Part shown: one piece after another, positions 16,403 to 25,396 of the stretch
Layout: each line of letters begins with the position of its first letter
How positions within the stretch are numbered: the first letter of the stretch is position 1
Source: Intestinibaculum porci
GTDB lineage: Bacteria; Bacillota_I; Bacilli_A; Erysipelotrichales; Coprobacillaceae
Direction of reading: 5' to 3'
Assembly (NCBI RefSeq): GCF_003925875.1
Contig: NZ_AP019309.1
Span: forward strand, 1,240,001 to 1,304,000
Length of the DNA stretch: 64,000 bases
The notes under the pieces: generated by a model
The model's input: only the letters and a program-made list of their open reading frames with translations
Database searches by the model: none
What the model was told of the DNA's origin: nothing
Program-made: the position numbers and the translations under genes

Positions 16403-17137
16403 ATGAAAAAAATTATACCAATCATGCTCAGGAGGCGCGTATTATATATTGTTGAGGCGCTTTTAAGCATTATCTATATTATTACCAAAATCAGTACACA
16501 TTCTTTTTCTATTCTTACTGCTTTATTAGTAGGAATTGGCTTTAGTCTATTAAATAGCATTTTATATCGCATGCAGAAACGTAAAATTGTCAAACGTCAT
16601 GGCCGTAAGGTAAAGAAGGTTATTGGCTTAAATATTGTGGGGAAATTAACGCAGTTTAATATTTGTTTAGCGTTAGTATTTATCGATGCGTCTTTAATGA
16701 AACAGACGACCTTAGGGCGAATGATTACGGGACGTGGGATTGTCGAGAATACTTATAGTGTGATTGTGCTTGATCAGAATCCTGCAAAGTATATTGATGA
16801 TACAAAGAACTACACTTTCGGCTATATGCGAGGCTATGATGAATTAGATGTCCGGAATTTAGCGGATGTGGTTTCACGCATTGCTGTACGTAACGATGGC
16901 AGTGTTGAACCAACTATCTTTGAAACGGAAAAGGAAACGTATTACGCTTTAAAAGATGGAGAAATCAAAGCAATGATTATTAATGAAAATGATCGTGATC
17001 ATTATGAAGCGATGGATCATGCTTTTGATACGAAAACCAGAGTGATTAAATCTTATAAGATTAAGACGACGTCTGAAGCGGCGAATAAATTAAGCGGTAC
17101 GGATTCATCATATGGACGTATATCGGTAGGATCATAG
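16403..17137 (+). CDS. Membrane protein resembling the N-terminal part of an LCP (LytR-CpsA-Psr) protein
   Basis: 244 aa from ATG 16403 (AAGGGG upstream). An in-frame ATG at 16379 sits only nine bases past a TATAAT-like -10, so it is less likely. Two or three hydrophobic segments (about residues 10-45 and 85-100) lead to an extracellular part, SVIVLDQNPAKYID, FGYMRGYDELDVRNLA, that resembles the accessory domain ahead of the catalytic domain in streptococcal CpsA-type LCP proteins. It stops where the LCP domain would begin, with no arginine-rich LCP core. Truncated or stand-alone; the family call is tentative. Confidence 0.5.
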   Translation: MKKIIPIMLRRRVLYIVEALLSIIYIITKISTHSFSILTALLVGIGFSLLNSILYRMQKRKIVKRHGRKVKKVIGLNIVGKLTQFNICLALVFIDASLMKQTTLGRMITGRGIVENTYSVIVLDQNPAKYIDDTKNYTFGYMRGYDELDVRNLADVVSRIAVRNDGSVEPTIFETEKETYYALKDGEIKAMIINENDRDHYEAMDHAFDTKTRVIKSYKIKTTSEAANKLSGTDSSYGRISVGS

Positions 17138-17157
17138 AGAGGGGGGCCTCTCTTTTC
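17136..17157 (+). terminator. Terminator after the LCP-like membrane gene
   Basis: AGAGAGG (17136-17142) with CCTCTCT (17147-17153), loop GGGG, followed by T-rich sequence. Confidence 0.8.
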
Positions 17158-17227
17158 TTTTTAATAGAAAATATGATTAGATAATTTATAAAAAAGACAT
17201 ACAAAAATGAGAAAAAGAAAGAAATCG

Positions 17228-17256
17228 TTGACTTTAAAATCGTTTAACTATAGTAT
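17228..17256 (+). promoter_or_regulatory. Promoter of the aro operon
   Basis: -35 TTGACT (17228-17233), 17-base spacer, -10 TAGTAT (17251-17256), just ahead of the T-box leader. Confidence 0.6.
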
Positions 17257-17262
17257 GGATGC

Positions 17263-17510
17263 ATAGATAAATACAGTGAAAAGAAACATAGACATCAAGT
17301 ACTCTTAAGAGAGTTCCTGGGTGGTGAAAAGGAATGAGAAATTGATGTTGCATTCATCTTGGAGTAGGGATGCTGATAAGTAGGCGTCTTCGGCGATGTC
17401 CGTTAACACTAACAGGTATGATAGTACCTAATAAGGCTGATATAGTGATAGATCAGTAAATAAAGGTGGTAACACGATTCTCTCGTCCTTTTTAGGGTGA
17501 GAGTTTTTTT
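17263..17510 (+). promoter_or_regulatory. T-box riboswitch leader of the aromatic amino acid operon
   Basis: About 250 nt between promoter and aroB. Stem I landmarks are AGTA (near 17299), AAGAGAG and GGGTGGTGAAAAGGAA. The T-box sequence AAAGGTGGTAACACG is at 17462-17476. A terminator follows: CTCTCGTCC (17480-17488) with GGGTGAGAG (17495-17503) and a T7 run. Uncharged tRNA pairing with the T-box would free the antiterminator. The specifier codon is not certain; TTC (Phe) at 17353-17355 is one candidate and would fit an operon with pheA. Confidence 0.92.
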
Positions 17511-17528
17511 ATAAAAGGAGGAAACACT

Positions 17529-18584
17529 ATGAAGTTACACGTGAATTTAGGCAAAGACAGCTATGATATTATTATTGAAAAAGGGGCCCTTGAACATGCT
17601 GGAGACTATATTAAAGATGTCTTTAAAGGGCGTAAGATTGCCATTATCTCAGATGATAATGTCTTTCCTTTATATGGCATCAGTTTAGAAAACCAGTTAG
17701 CATCTTATGATGTGACAACGATCGTTATTCCTCATGGCGAACCTTCAAAGAATTTTGAGATTCTGCCATCGATTTATTCTAAATTATTAGACGCTAAACT
17801 CACCCGCAGCGATCTGATTATCGCCTTAGGCGGCGGCGTCATCGGTGATTTGGCTGGTTTTGTGGCAAGTACATATTTGCGTGGTGTGAAGTTTATTCAG
17901 ATGCCAACTTCGCTCTTGGCCCAGGTGGATTCCTCAGTCGGCGGAAAAGTCGCGGTGGACTTACCGGAAGGTAAAAACTTAGTAGGGGCGTTCAAACATC
18001 CATTATTTGTCTTAATTGACCCTTTAACATTAAAGACCTTAGATCCTCATTTTATTACTGATGGGATGGGTGAAGTGATCAAATATGGCTGTATTAAAGA
18101 TCGCGCTTTATTTGATCAGCTCAAAGGCTATAAAGACTTTAAGGACTTATATCAGGATATTGATGAAATCATTTATAAATGCGTCGATATCAAAAGAGAT
18201 GTTGTCGAGAAAGATTTATTCGACTTTGGTGATCGCCTCTGTCTGAATTTCGGACATACAATTGGCCATGCCATTGAACAGTACTATAATTTCTCTAAAT
18301 ATTCTCATGGCGAAGCGGTCGCGATCGGGATGGTTGCCATTACAAAGATTTCGGAAGCAAACAAGCAGACGAAAGAGGGAACCACGGCAGAAATCGAAGA
18401 AGTATTAACTCATTATCATTTACCATTGGCCGCACATCTTGATCCGCATGTCTTATTAGAAGCGATCTCTCATGATAAGAAGAATTTCGATTCTCAGTTA
18501 TCTTTTGTCTTATTAGACGAAATTGGCTCTTATAAGATTTATAAGGGTGATCGTGATTATATTTTACAGCTCAAGGAGGTTTAA
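17529..18584 (+). CDS. aroB: 3-dehydroquinate synthase
   Basis: 351 aa, standard length. NAD-dependent cyclisation of DAHP to 3-dehydroquinate, second step of the shikimate pathway, in the cytosol. Visible family blocks: PHGEPSKNFE near residue 76, LIALGGGVIGDLAGFVAST near 96-114, PTSLLAQVDSSVGGKVAVD near 125-143, and zinc ligands in LNFGHTIGHAIE and YSHGEAVAIGM. First gene after the T-box; AAAGGAGG precedes ATG 17529. One stop codon joins directly to aroA. Confidence 0.97.
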   Translation: MKLHVNLGKDSYDIIIEKGALEHAGDYIKDVFKGRKIAIISDDNVFPLYGISLENQLASYDVTTIVIPHGEPSKNFEILPSIYSKLLDAKLTRSDLIIALGGGVIGDLAGFVASTYLRGVKFIQMPTSLLAQVDSSVGGKVAVDLPEGKNLVGAFKHPLFVLIDPLTLKTLDPHFITDGMGEVIKYGCIKDRALFDQLKGYKDFKDLYQDIDEIIYKCVDIKRDVVEKDLFDFGDRLCLNFGHTIGHAIEQYYNFSKYSHGEAVAIGMVAITKISEANKQTKEGTTAEIEEVLTHYHLPLAAHLDPHVLLEAISHDKKNFDSQLSFVLLDEIGSYKIYKGDRDYILQLKEV

Positions 18585-19850
18585 ATGCATTCTTTAACCA
18601 TACATCCAGCACGCTTACAAGGCGTGATCAACGTTCCAACATCCAAGTCTTTAGCGCATCGGGCCATTATTTGTGCAGCCCTCGCTAAGGGAGAAAGTGT
18701 CATTACGAATATTTCTATGTCCAAAGACATTGAAGCGACGATTGGTGCGATGCGCGCCTTAGGAGCAACAATTATTACCCAGGGGACCACTCTGTATATT
18801 AATGGCAATGATACTTTTAAAGAAGATCATGTAACGATCAACTGTAACGAAAGCGGCTCAACCCTACGTTTTATGGTACCGGTCGCTTTAAGAAATAAAC
18901 GTCAGGTTCATTTCACTGGCGGCGGAAAATTAGGTCAGCGTCCGTTAGATGTATTTTATGACATCTTTGACAAGCAAGGGATTGCCTATAAGCATAAAGA
19001 AGGGGTCTTAGATCTTTTTATTGAAGGACAGCTCACATCTGGCACATTTGCCGTGCCAGGTGATATCTCTTCCCAGTTTATTACAGGTTTGCTTTTTGTC
19101 TTACCGTTATTAGAAGGAGACTCCAAGATTGTCGTCACCTCGCCGCTGCAGTCAAAAGCTTATATTGATTTAACATTAGATATGTTGGAAAGATTTGGCA
19201 TTGTCATTGATCATGAGGATCAGGTTTTCCATATTCGCGGAAGCCAGCAGTATAAAGCTCATGATTATGAAGTAGAAGGGGACTTCTCGCAGGCCGCGAA
19301 CTTCTTAGTCGCTGGGGCGATTGGCAATGATGTCACGATTGGCAATCTCAATTTAGATTCCAAGCAGGGGGATCGCGCGGCAATTACTTTACTCGAAAAA
19401 ATGGGAGCTCAGATGAAAGAGACCCCGGCAGGCATTAAAATGATGCCAAGTCCCTTACAGTGCATCTCTTTAGATGCTTCGCAGTGCCCGGATATTATTC
19501 CGGTTATTGCGGTCGCCTGCGCGTTAGCGCAAGGCACTAGTCAGATTATGAATGCCAAACGTTTACGTATTAAAGAATGCGATCGTTTAGCCGCGACTGT
19601 TGAAGTGCTTAAAGCCTGCGGCGTTGATGTCATCGAATTAGAAGATGCGATGATTATTCGCGGCACGGATCTGTTTAGAGGAGCTCGCTTACAGACATAT
19701 AATGATCATCGCATGGCGATGATGGAAGCGATTATGGCTACGCGCAGCGTCGGCGATCTGATTTTAGATGATGCCTCATGCGTCGCTAAATCTTATCCAA
19801 ATTTCTTTGAACATTATGCATTATTAGGAGGTTCATGTGATGAGTGCTAA
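18585..19850 (+). CDS. aroA: 3-phosphoshikimate 1-carboxyvinyltransferase (EPSP synthase)
   Basis: 421 aa. It condenses shikimate-3-phosphate with PEP. Signatures: PTSKSLAHRAIICAALA near residues 13-29, NCNESGSTLRFMVP near 87-100, the GDISSQFITGLLF block, RIKECDRL and YNDHRMAMM. It has the Gram-positive class pattern in its first signature. It starts right after the aroB stop and overlaps aroC by 14 bases. Confidence 0.97.
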   Translation: MHSLTIHPARLQGVINVPTSKSLAHRAIICAALAKGESVITNISMSKDIEATIGAMRALGATIITQGTTLYINGNDTFKEDHVTINCNESGSTLRFMVPVALRNKRQVHFTGGGKLGQRPLDVFYDIFDKQGIAYKHKEGVLDLFIEGQLTSGTFAVPGDISSQFITGLLFVLPLLEGDSKIVVTSPLQSKAYIDLTLDMLERFGIVIDHEDQVFHIRGSQQYKAHDYEVEGDFSQAANFLVAGAIGNDVTIGNLNLDSKQGDRAAITLLEKMGAQMKETPAGIKMMPSPLQCISLDASQCPDIIPVIAVACALAQGTSQIMNAKRLRIKECDRLAATVEVLKACGVDVIELEDAMIIRGTDLFRGARLQTYNDHRMAMMEAIMATRSVGDLILDDASCVAKSYPNFFEHYALLGGSCDEC

Positions 19851-20919
19851 TTGGGGACACCATATTGAATTATCATTATTTGGCGAAAGTCATGGCAAAG
19901 CTTTAGGCATTGTCATTGGCAATCTGCCAGCAGGGATCCGTTTAGATATGGACGCGATTTTGAAAGATATGAAACGCCGGGCGCCAGGGCAGAACTTAAT
20001 GTCCACCCAGCGTAAAGAAGCGGATGAAGTTGAGATTATGAGCGGGCTTTTAGATGGCGTCACTACCGGGGCACCATTATGCGGGATGATTTATAACACT
20101 TCCCAGCATTCTAAGGATTATTCTTATTTAAAAGCAAAGATGCGTCCTGGTCATAGTGATTATCCGGCTTATGTGAAATACAAAGGCTTTAACGATGTCC
20201 GCGGCGGCGGTCACTTCTCGGGCCGTTTAACAGCTCCGATTGTTTTTGCCGGGGCGATTGCCAAGCAAATTTTAGCGACGCGCGGGATTCATGTCGGCGC
20301 GCATATCTTAAGCATCAAAGATGTCAAAGATGAACGTTATCCTTTAGATATTACACCAGACTATTTAGCTGCCTTAGGGGAAAAACAGTATCCGGTCATT
20401 AATGATGAGGCCATGGAAAAAATGCGCGATGTGATCGAAGCAGCCCGTCAAGGACAAAACAGTGTCGGCGGGAAGATTGAATGTGCCATTACGGGGTTAA
20501 AACCGGGGTTAGGCAATCCCTTCTTTGATAGTGTAGAAGCGCATTTATCACAGTTATTATTCTCCATTCCAGCAGTGAAAGCCGTCAGCTTTGGGGATCT
20601 TGATGATATTACGCAGTTTACTGGTATTGAAGCTAATGATTCTTATTATTACGATGGTGATGTTGTCAAAACAAGAACAAACCATAATGGCGGAATTACT
20701 GGCGGCATTACTAATGGCATGCCAGTGGTTTTCAATGTCTCAGTGAAACCAACTTCATCTGTTTCTCTCAAACAGCAGACGATTAACGTGGAAACGAAAC
20801 AGGATGATACCTTGGAAATTGTTGGTCGTCATGATCCATGTATTGTCCAGCGGGCGATTGTTGTGGTTGAAGCGATGGCGGCTATTGGCATCCTGGATAT
20901 GATGGAGGATATCAAATGA
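19837..20919 (+). CDS. aroC: Chorismate synthase
   Basis: 360 aa. FMN-dependent elimination of phosphate from EPSP to give chorismate. Motifs: GESHGKALGIVIGNLPAGI near residues 14-32, RRAPGQNLMSTQRKE, DVRGGGHFSGRLTAPIVFAGA and RHDPCIVQRA near the end. The ATG lies inside aroA and AGGAGG precedes it, so it is translationally coupled. It overlaps pheA by four bases. Confidence 0.97.
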   Translation: MMSANWGHHIELSLFGESHGKALGIVIGNLPAGIRLDMDAILKDMKRRAPGQNLMSTQRKEADEVEIMSGLLDGVTTGAPLCGMIYNTSQHSKDYSYLKAKMRPGHSDYPAYVKYKGFNDVRGGGHFSGRLTAPIVFAGAIAKQILATRGIHVGAHILSIKDVKDERYPLDITPDYLAALGEKQYPVINDEAMEKMRDVIEAARQGQNSVGGKIECAITGLKPGLGNPFFDSVEAHLSQLLFSIPAVKAVSFGDLDDITQFTGIEANDSYYYDGDVVKTRTNHNGGITGGITNGMPVVFNVSVKPTSSVSLKQQTINVETKQDDTLEIVGRHDPCIVQRAIVVVEAMAAIGILDMMEDIK

Positions 20920-22037
20920 AAGATTTAGAAACATGTCGGAAAGAGATTGATGAGATTGATGCCCAGCTCATCGATCTCTTTGAAAAGAGAATGGGCGTTG
21001 CCCGGGATGTGGTGAAATACAAAGCCGCGCATGGCATGAAGATTTTTCAAAGAGAAAGAGAAATTCAGGTCGTTAATAAAAACTTAGCCCGGGTGAAAAA
21101 TAAAGTGCTGATTAACTATGTTCGTAACTTTATTTTAAACAATATGAACTTATCACGCGCTTATCAGGCGTCATTAATGCCCAATAGCCCATTAAAGATT
21201 GAACAGCCAAAACGTGAGAATATTAAGGTCGGTTATCAGGGCGTGCCGGGGTCCTTTTCATCGCAGGCGATGAAGTCTTATTTTGGAAAAGATGTGGCAT
21301 CGACAAACTATGAACGTTTTGAAGATGTCTTCATCGCTTTAAAAAATAAAGAGATTGATTATGGCGTAGTACCATTAGAAAACTCTTCAACTGGAGCGAT
21401 TAATGATAACTATGACCTTATTAATAAATATGGCTTCTATATTGTTGGAGAACAGTCAATCTCAATTGCCCAAAACTTACTTGGCATCAAAGGGGCTAAG
21501 GTCGAAGACATTAAAGAAGTTTATTCGCATCCGCAAGGCTTATTGCAGACGTCGCAGTTCTTAGATGCGCATCACATTCGTAAACATCGTTATCTTAATA
21601 CCGCTGCGGCGGCGAAGCTCGTCGCTGAAAATGGCGATAAAGCGATCGGGGCGATCGCTTCAACGGAAGCGGCGGAGCTCTATGACTTAGATGTTTTAGC
21701 ACCTTCGATTGAAAATGATAAATCGAATCATACCCGTTTTATTGTCTTTGCAAGACACTTGGAAGCCCCTATTGATGCGACGCGGATTTCGATGGTCTTT
21801 ACTTTACGCCATGAAGTCGGTTCTTTATATGAAGTGATGCGTATTATCAAAGACCACTTTATTAATATGGCCCGCGTGGAATCAAGACCACTGCCTGGCA
21901 ATCCATGGGAATATTATTTCTATGTCGATATCGATGGTAACTTAGGCGACTATAATGTCTTAGCGGCTTTACAGGAATTAAAGGCTACCACTGATTCATT
22001 TAGATTACTTGGAAACTATGAGAGGAAAGAAGCATGA
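20916..22037 (+). CDS. pheA: Bifunctional chorismate mutase / prephenate dehydratase (P-protein)
   Basis: 373 aa with three parts: AroQ-type chorismate mutase at residues 1-85 (LETCRKEIDEIDAQLIDLFEKR), prephenate dehydratase at about 108-285 (KVGYQGVPGSFSSQAM; VPLENSSTGAIND; NHTRFIVFAR), and a C-terminal ACT domain with the phenylalanine-binding ESRPLPGNPWEYYFYVD. It converts chorismate to phenylpyruvate. The ACT domain implies feedback inhibition by phenylalanine, adding to the T-box control. It overlaps both neighbours by four bases. Confidence 0.95.
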   Translation: MKDLETCRKEIDEIDAQLIDLFEKRMGVARDVVKYKAAHGMKIFQREREIQVVNKNLARVKNKVLINYVRNFILNNMNLSRAYQASLMPNSPLKIEQPKRENIKVGYQGVPGSFSSQAMKSYFGKDVASTNYERFEDVFIALKNKEIDYGVVPLENSSTGAINDNYDLINKYGFYIVGEQSISIAQNLLGIKGAKVEDIKEVYSHPQGLLQTSQFLDAHHIRKHRYLNTAAAAKLVAENGDKAIGAIASTEAAELYDLDVLAPSIENDKSNHTRFIVFARHLEAPIDATRISMVFTLRHEVGSLYEVMRIIKDHFINMARVESRPLPGNPWEYYFYVDIDGNLGDYNVLAALQELKATTDSFRLLGNYERKEA

Positions 22038-22525
22038 GTAATATTGTCTTAATTGGGATTATGGGCTGCGGGAAATCGACCGTGGGAAAAGCCTTAGCTA
22101 AAGCTTTGCAGTATCAATTTATTGATGCGGATGATTATCTGGTAGATAAATATCAGATGAGTATTCCTGATATGTTTGCGATCTCAGAAGATTACTTCCG
22201 TGATCGGGAAAGTGCCTGTTTGGATGACTTTGTCTCAAAAGATCACAGCGTCATCGCAATGGGCGGCGGGGTGATCAAAAGAGCAGAAAATCATCCTAAA
22301 CTCAAAAAAATCGGTAAGGTTATTTATCTGGATCGGCCGATCGAAGATATCGTTAATGATGTCGATACCTCTGGTCGTCCTTTATTAAAAGACGGGGCGG
22401 AAAAGCTTTATGCCTTAGATAAAGAGCGGCGCGCCCTGTATGAAGCAGCGGCCGATGTGCAGCTCATCAATGATGGCAGCGTGGAAGATATGGTTGCGAA
22501 AATCAAGGATCATTGGGAAGATTAA
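22034..22525 (+). CDS. aroK: Shikimate kinase
   Basis: 163 aa. ATP-dependent phosphorylation of shikimate. The P-loop GIMGCGKSTVG is at residues 8-18; DADDYLVDKY and FRDRESACLDDF follow the shikimate-binding pattern; the glycine-rich AMGGGVIKR is at about 75-83. Last gene of the operon, which lacks aroF, aroD/Q, aroE and tyrA; these must lie elsewhere. Confidence 0.95.
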   Translation: MSNIVLIGIMGCGKSTVGKALAKALQYQFIDADDYLVDKYQMSIPDMFAISEDYFRDRESACLDDFVSKDHSVIAMGGGVIKRAENHPKLKKIGKVIYLDRPIEDIVNDVDTSGRPLLKDGAEKLYALDKERRALYEAAADVQLINDGSVEDMVAKIKDHWED

Positions 22526-22548
22526 AATCTTCTCAATTGATCTTTTTT
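22508..22548 (+). terminator. Terminator of the aro operon
   Basis: Long stem TTGGGAAGAT (22513-22522) with ATCTTCTCAA (22527-22536), extended by GATCA/TGATC, then a T6 run ending near 22548. Confidence 0.85.
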
Positions 22549-22549
22549 A

Positions 22550-22578
22550 TTGTACGCAAGTCATGATAATGGTAAAGT
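22550..22578 (+). promoter_or_regulatory. Promoter of thyA-folA-plsC
   Basis: -35 TTGTAC (22550-22555), 17-base spacer, -10 TAAAGT (22573-22578). Confidence 0.55.
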
Positions 22579-22603
22579 AAGAAACGTGTGAGGAGGAAAA
22601 ACA

Positions 22604-23515
22604 ATGAGTTATGCCGATCAGGTTTTTAAAGATAATGTAAGAAATATATTAGAAAATGGGGTCAGTGATGAAGACATGCAGGTGCGTCCCCATTGGAGCG
22701 ATGGCACGCCAGCTCATACCAAAGCGGTCTTTGGCGTAGTCAATCGTTACGATTTAGCCAAAGAATTTCCGATTATGACTTTGCGTCGTACTTACTGGAA
22801 GTCAGCCTGGGATGAAATCAGCTGGATCTGGCAGAAGAAGTCCAATAATATTCATGATCTTCATTCCCATGTCTGGGATGAATGGGCGGATGAAAATGGC
22901 AGTATAGGCAAAGCCTATGGCTATCAGATGGGCGCTTTATCTGCTTATAAGGATGTGACAGCTGAAGGCTTAAAGAAAGCATTTGGTGATGATCTCAACA
23001 ACCGCACTATTGAAATGAAAGAAAATGGGATCACGATGATGGATCAGGTCGATCGTGTGATTTATCAGTTAGTCAATACCCCGGCATCTAGACGTATTAT
23101 GACAATGATGTATAATCCTCATGATTTATCAGAGATGGCTTTATATCCATGTGCCTATTCAATGACTTTTAATGTCATTGGCAATAAGCTCAATGCGATT
23201 TTAAATCAGCGTTCACAGGATATGATTACGGCGAATAACTGGAATGTCGTACAGGCTTCTTTATTAGTTTATGCATTTGCGAGCGCGTATGGCTTTGAAG
23301 TTGGAGAATTGGTTCACTGCATTGCCAACTGTCATATTTATATGCCTTATCATTTAGATTTAGCAAAACATTTATTAGCGGCGAAAGAACATCCAGCACC
23401 AAAGTTATGGGTCGATCCAAGTGTTAAAAACTTCTATGACTTTAATAAAAACAGCTTTAAGTTAGATCATTATGAATATGATGATTTCGATTATAAGATC
23501 GAAATTGCCATCTAA
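22604..23515 (+). CDS. thyA: Thymidylate synthase
   Basis: 303 aa. It makes dTMP from dUMP with methylene-tetrahydrofolate. It follows the B. subtilis ThyA pattern: WSDGTPAHTKAVFG, ISWIWQKKSNNIHDL, IGKAYGYQMG, catalytic cysteine in LYPCAYSMTFNV near residue 183, QRSQDMITANNWNV, and the ending FYDFNKNSFKLDHY. AGGAGG precedes ATG 22604. It is followed 15 bases later by the reductase that regenerates tetrahydrofolate from its dihydrofolate product. Confidence 0.95.
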   Translation: MSYADQVFKDNVRNILENGVSDEDMQVRPHWSDGTPAHTKAVFGVVNRYDLAKEFPIMTLRRTYWKSAWDEISWIWQKKSNNIHDLHSHVWDEWADENGSIGKAYGYQMGALSAYKDVTAEGLKKAFGDDLNNRTIEMKENGITMMDQVDRVIYQLVNTPASRRIMTMMYNPHDLSEMALYPCAYSMTFNVIGNKLNAILNQRSQDMITANNWNVVQASLLVYAFASAYGFEVGELVHCIANCHIYMPYHLDLAKHLLAAKEHPAPKLWVDPSVKNFYDFNKNSFKLDHYEYDDFDYKIEIAI

Positions 23516-23530
23516 AGAAAGGGGAACAAG

Positions 23531-24013
23531 ATGATTACAATCATTGTGGCCGCCGATCAGGATTTACTGATCGGGAAAGCAGGCACCCGTAATGGTATGC
23601 CTTGGGATAATAAAGAAGACTTAGCGCACTTTAAAAAGACAACTTTAAACCATACTGTTTTATTTGGAATGAATACTTTTAAAGCGATGGGAATGCGCGC
23701 GCTTCCTAAACGTCATACCATTTTAATAACGCATCAGGATTACCAAAATGACAAAGTGGAAGTGCGTCATGACTTTGATGAAGTGATTCAGGAATATAAA
23801 AATAAACAGGAAGATTTATTTATTTGCGGCGGTGCCGGTATTTATAAACAGGCTTTACCGGTCGCTGATACTTTATTATTATCGCGGATTCCGGGAAAAC
23901 ATGAAGGGGAAACGTATTTCCCTGATTTTAAAGAGTATGGTTATACATTAGTAGAGACAACACCGTATGAAACATTTACTCTGGAAACATATCGTAGGGG
24001 AGCAACATGTTAA
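23531..24013 (+). CDS. folA: Dihydrofolate reductase
   Basis: 160 aa, standard length. NADPH-dependent reduction of dihydrofolate. Motifs: IIVAADQDLLIGKAG at the N-terminus, MPWDNKEDLAHFKKTTLNH with the acidic residue (Asp) for substrate protonation, and LFICGGAGIYKQALP near residues 96-110. AAAGGGG precedes ATG 23531. It overlaps plsC by 7 bases. Confidence 0.95.
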   Translation: MITIIVAADQDLLIGKAGTRNGMPWDNKEDLAHFKKTTLNHTVLFGMNTFKAMGMRALPKRHTILITHQDYQNDKVEVRHDFDEVIQEYKNKQEDLFICGGAGIYKQALPVADTLLLSRIPGKHEGETYFPDFKEYGYTLVETTPYETFTLETYRRGATC

Positions 24014-24717
24014 GACTTGTATTTATTGTTATTCGTTTTATCTTTGAAATACCATTTTTATTAGTACAGATCAAAAAATATAAAAATCATCCAGAAAAGT
24101 ATTCTATAGAAGAACGTATTGGCTGGACTCGTAAACTGCTTCGTAAAGCTACCAAACGCGCAAGAGTAGATTTACAGATCTCAGGGGTCGAAAACGTGCC
24201 TCAAGAAGGTGGTTATCTGATTACACCTAACCATCAGGGGTTATTTGATATTCTTGCTTTGTTTAATGCTTTAGATGTCCCTTTTAAGATTGTCTATAAA
24301 GAAGAGTTACGAAAAGTAGGTTTAGCGGCCGATGTCTTAGACTTTATGGAATATCATGCGATTGTCCGTAATAACTTAAGACAGTCGATGAAAGTCATTC
24401 GGACAACCAGTAAAGAAATGAAAGAAGGCATGCCGGCGGTCATCTTCCCTGAAGGCACCCGTTCAAAAAAAGGCAATAGTTTAAATGAATTTAAAGGCGG
24501 CAGTTTTAAAGCAGCTATTGATGCGAAAGTGCCAATTGTTCCTTGCGCGATGATTGACTGCTTTAGAGTATTAGATTATAACTCATTAAAGAAAGTCCAT
24601 TGTCAGATTCATTTCTTTAAACCATTAACTTATGAAGATTATAAAGATATGAATTCCACCGAAATTGCGAATTACGTAGAAAATACGATTCAGGATTACA
24701 TTAACGCACATGATTAG
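24007..24717 (+). CDS. plsC: 1-acyl-sn-glycerol-3-phosphate acyltransferase
   Basis: 236 aa. It acylates lysophosphatidate to phosphatidate at the membrane. The acyltransferase HX4D motif appears as NHQGLFD near residues 76-82, and block III as FPEGTRSKKG near 149-158. An N-terminal hydrophobic anchor (LVFIVIRFIFEIPFLLV) is present. Overlap with folA suggests co-transcription, though the pathways differ. Confidence 0.9.
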   Translation: MLRLVFIVIRFIFEIPFLLVQIKKYKNHPEKYSIEERIGWTRKLLRKATKRARVDLQISGVENVPQEGGYLITPNHQGLFDILALFNALDVPFKIVYKEELRKVGLAADVLDFMEYHAIVRNNLRQSMKVIRTTSKEMKEGMPAVIFPEGTRSKKGNSLNEFKGGSFKAAIDAKVPIVPCAMIDCFRVLDYNSLKKVHCQIHFFKPLTYEDYKDMNSTEIANYVENTIQDYINAHD

Positions 24718-24728
24718 TGCGTTTTTCT
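24703..24728 (+). terminator. Terminator after plsC
   Basis: AACGCAC (24703-24709) with GTGCGTT (24717-24723), 7-base loop holding the stop codon, then a T run. Confidence 0.8.
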
Positions 24729-24741
24729 TTTAAGGAGTCTT

Positions 24742-25359
24742 ATGAAAGTCATTGATTTATCCTATACAATATCAGAAGAGAGTAAAGTATTTCCCGGTGA
24801 TCCGACGCCCCAGTTACAAATTATCAATACCATTGAACAAGATGGTTTCAAACAGACATTGCTCACGTTTGTAACCCATACAGGAACGCATATTGATGCC
24901 CCGGCACATGTCTTTAAAGACGGTAAAACCCTTGATGCATTTTTGCCCGAGTCGTTTATTGGTGCAGCTTTAGTCATAGACTACCACAATAAATCACCTA
25001 TTACGATGGATGATTTATATGCCACTGGTGATTTATATAAGCAGGCTGATTTTCTTTTATTTCATCAAAGTGATGGTCAGTATTTACAGGATTATGCTGT
25101 TTTAGATGAAGAGGTGCTTGATTATCTTGTTCATGCCCCTTATAAAGGCATTGTTTTTGATGTCATGAGCATAGATCCAATAGATGATGAAACACTCTAT
25201 CGTCATAAGAAGATTTTGCAGACAAATAAGATCATGATCGAAAATCTCAAGAACTTAAGTCAATGCGGTCATCAGCTTTTTACCTTATATGCACTTCCGT
25301 TAAAGATGAAAGCAAGCGATGGAGCGCCAGCTAGAGTGATGGCTATACTTGATGCATAA
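24742..25359 (+). CDS. Cyclase-family metal hydrolase (kynurenine formamidase-like)
   Basis: 205 aa. The family motif HxGTHxDxPxH is present as HTGTHIDAPAHV at about residues 47-58, with an earlier FPGDPTP block. Members are metal-dependent amidohydrolases such as arylformamidase or cyclic-ketone hydrolases; the substrate here is unknown and there are no tryptophan-degradation genes nearby. AAGGAG precedes ATG 24742, just past the plsC terminator. Confidence 0.85.
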   Translation: MKVIDLSYTISEESKVFPGDPTPQLQIINTIEQDGFKQTLLTFVTHTGTHIDAPAHVFKDGKTLDAFLPESFIGAALVIDYHNKSPITMDDLYATGDLYKQADFLLFHQSDGQYLQDYAVLDEEVLDYLVHAPYKGIVFDVMSIDPIDDETLYRHKKILQTNKIMIENLKNLSQCGHQLFTLYALPLKMKASDGAPARVMAILDA

Positions 25360-25388
25360 ATGTCTCTAGAAAAGGGAGACATTTTATG
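25358..25388 (+). terminator. Terminator after the cyclase-family gene
   Basis: AAATGTCTC (25358-25366) with GAGACATTT (25376-25384), 9-base loop, short T tail. Confidence 0.75.
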
Positions 25389-25396
25389 TTAATCTG

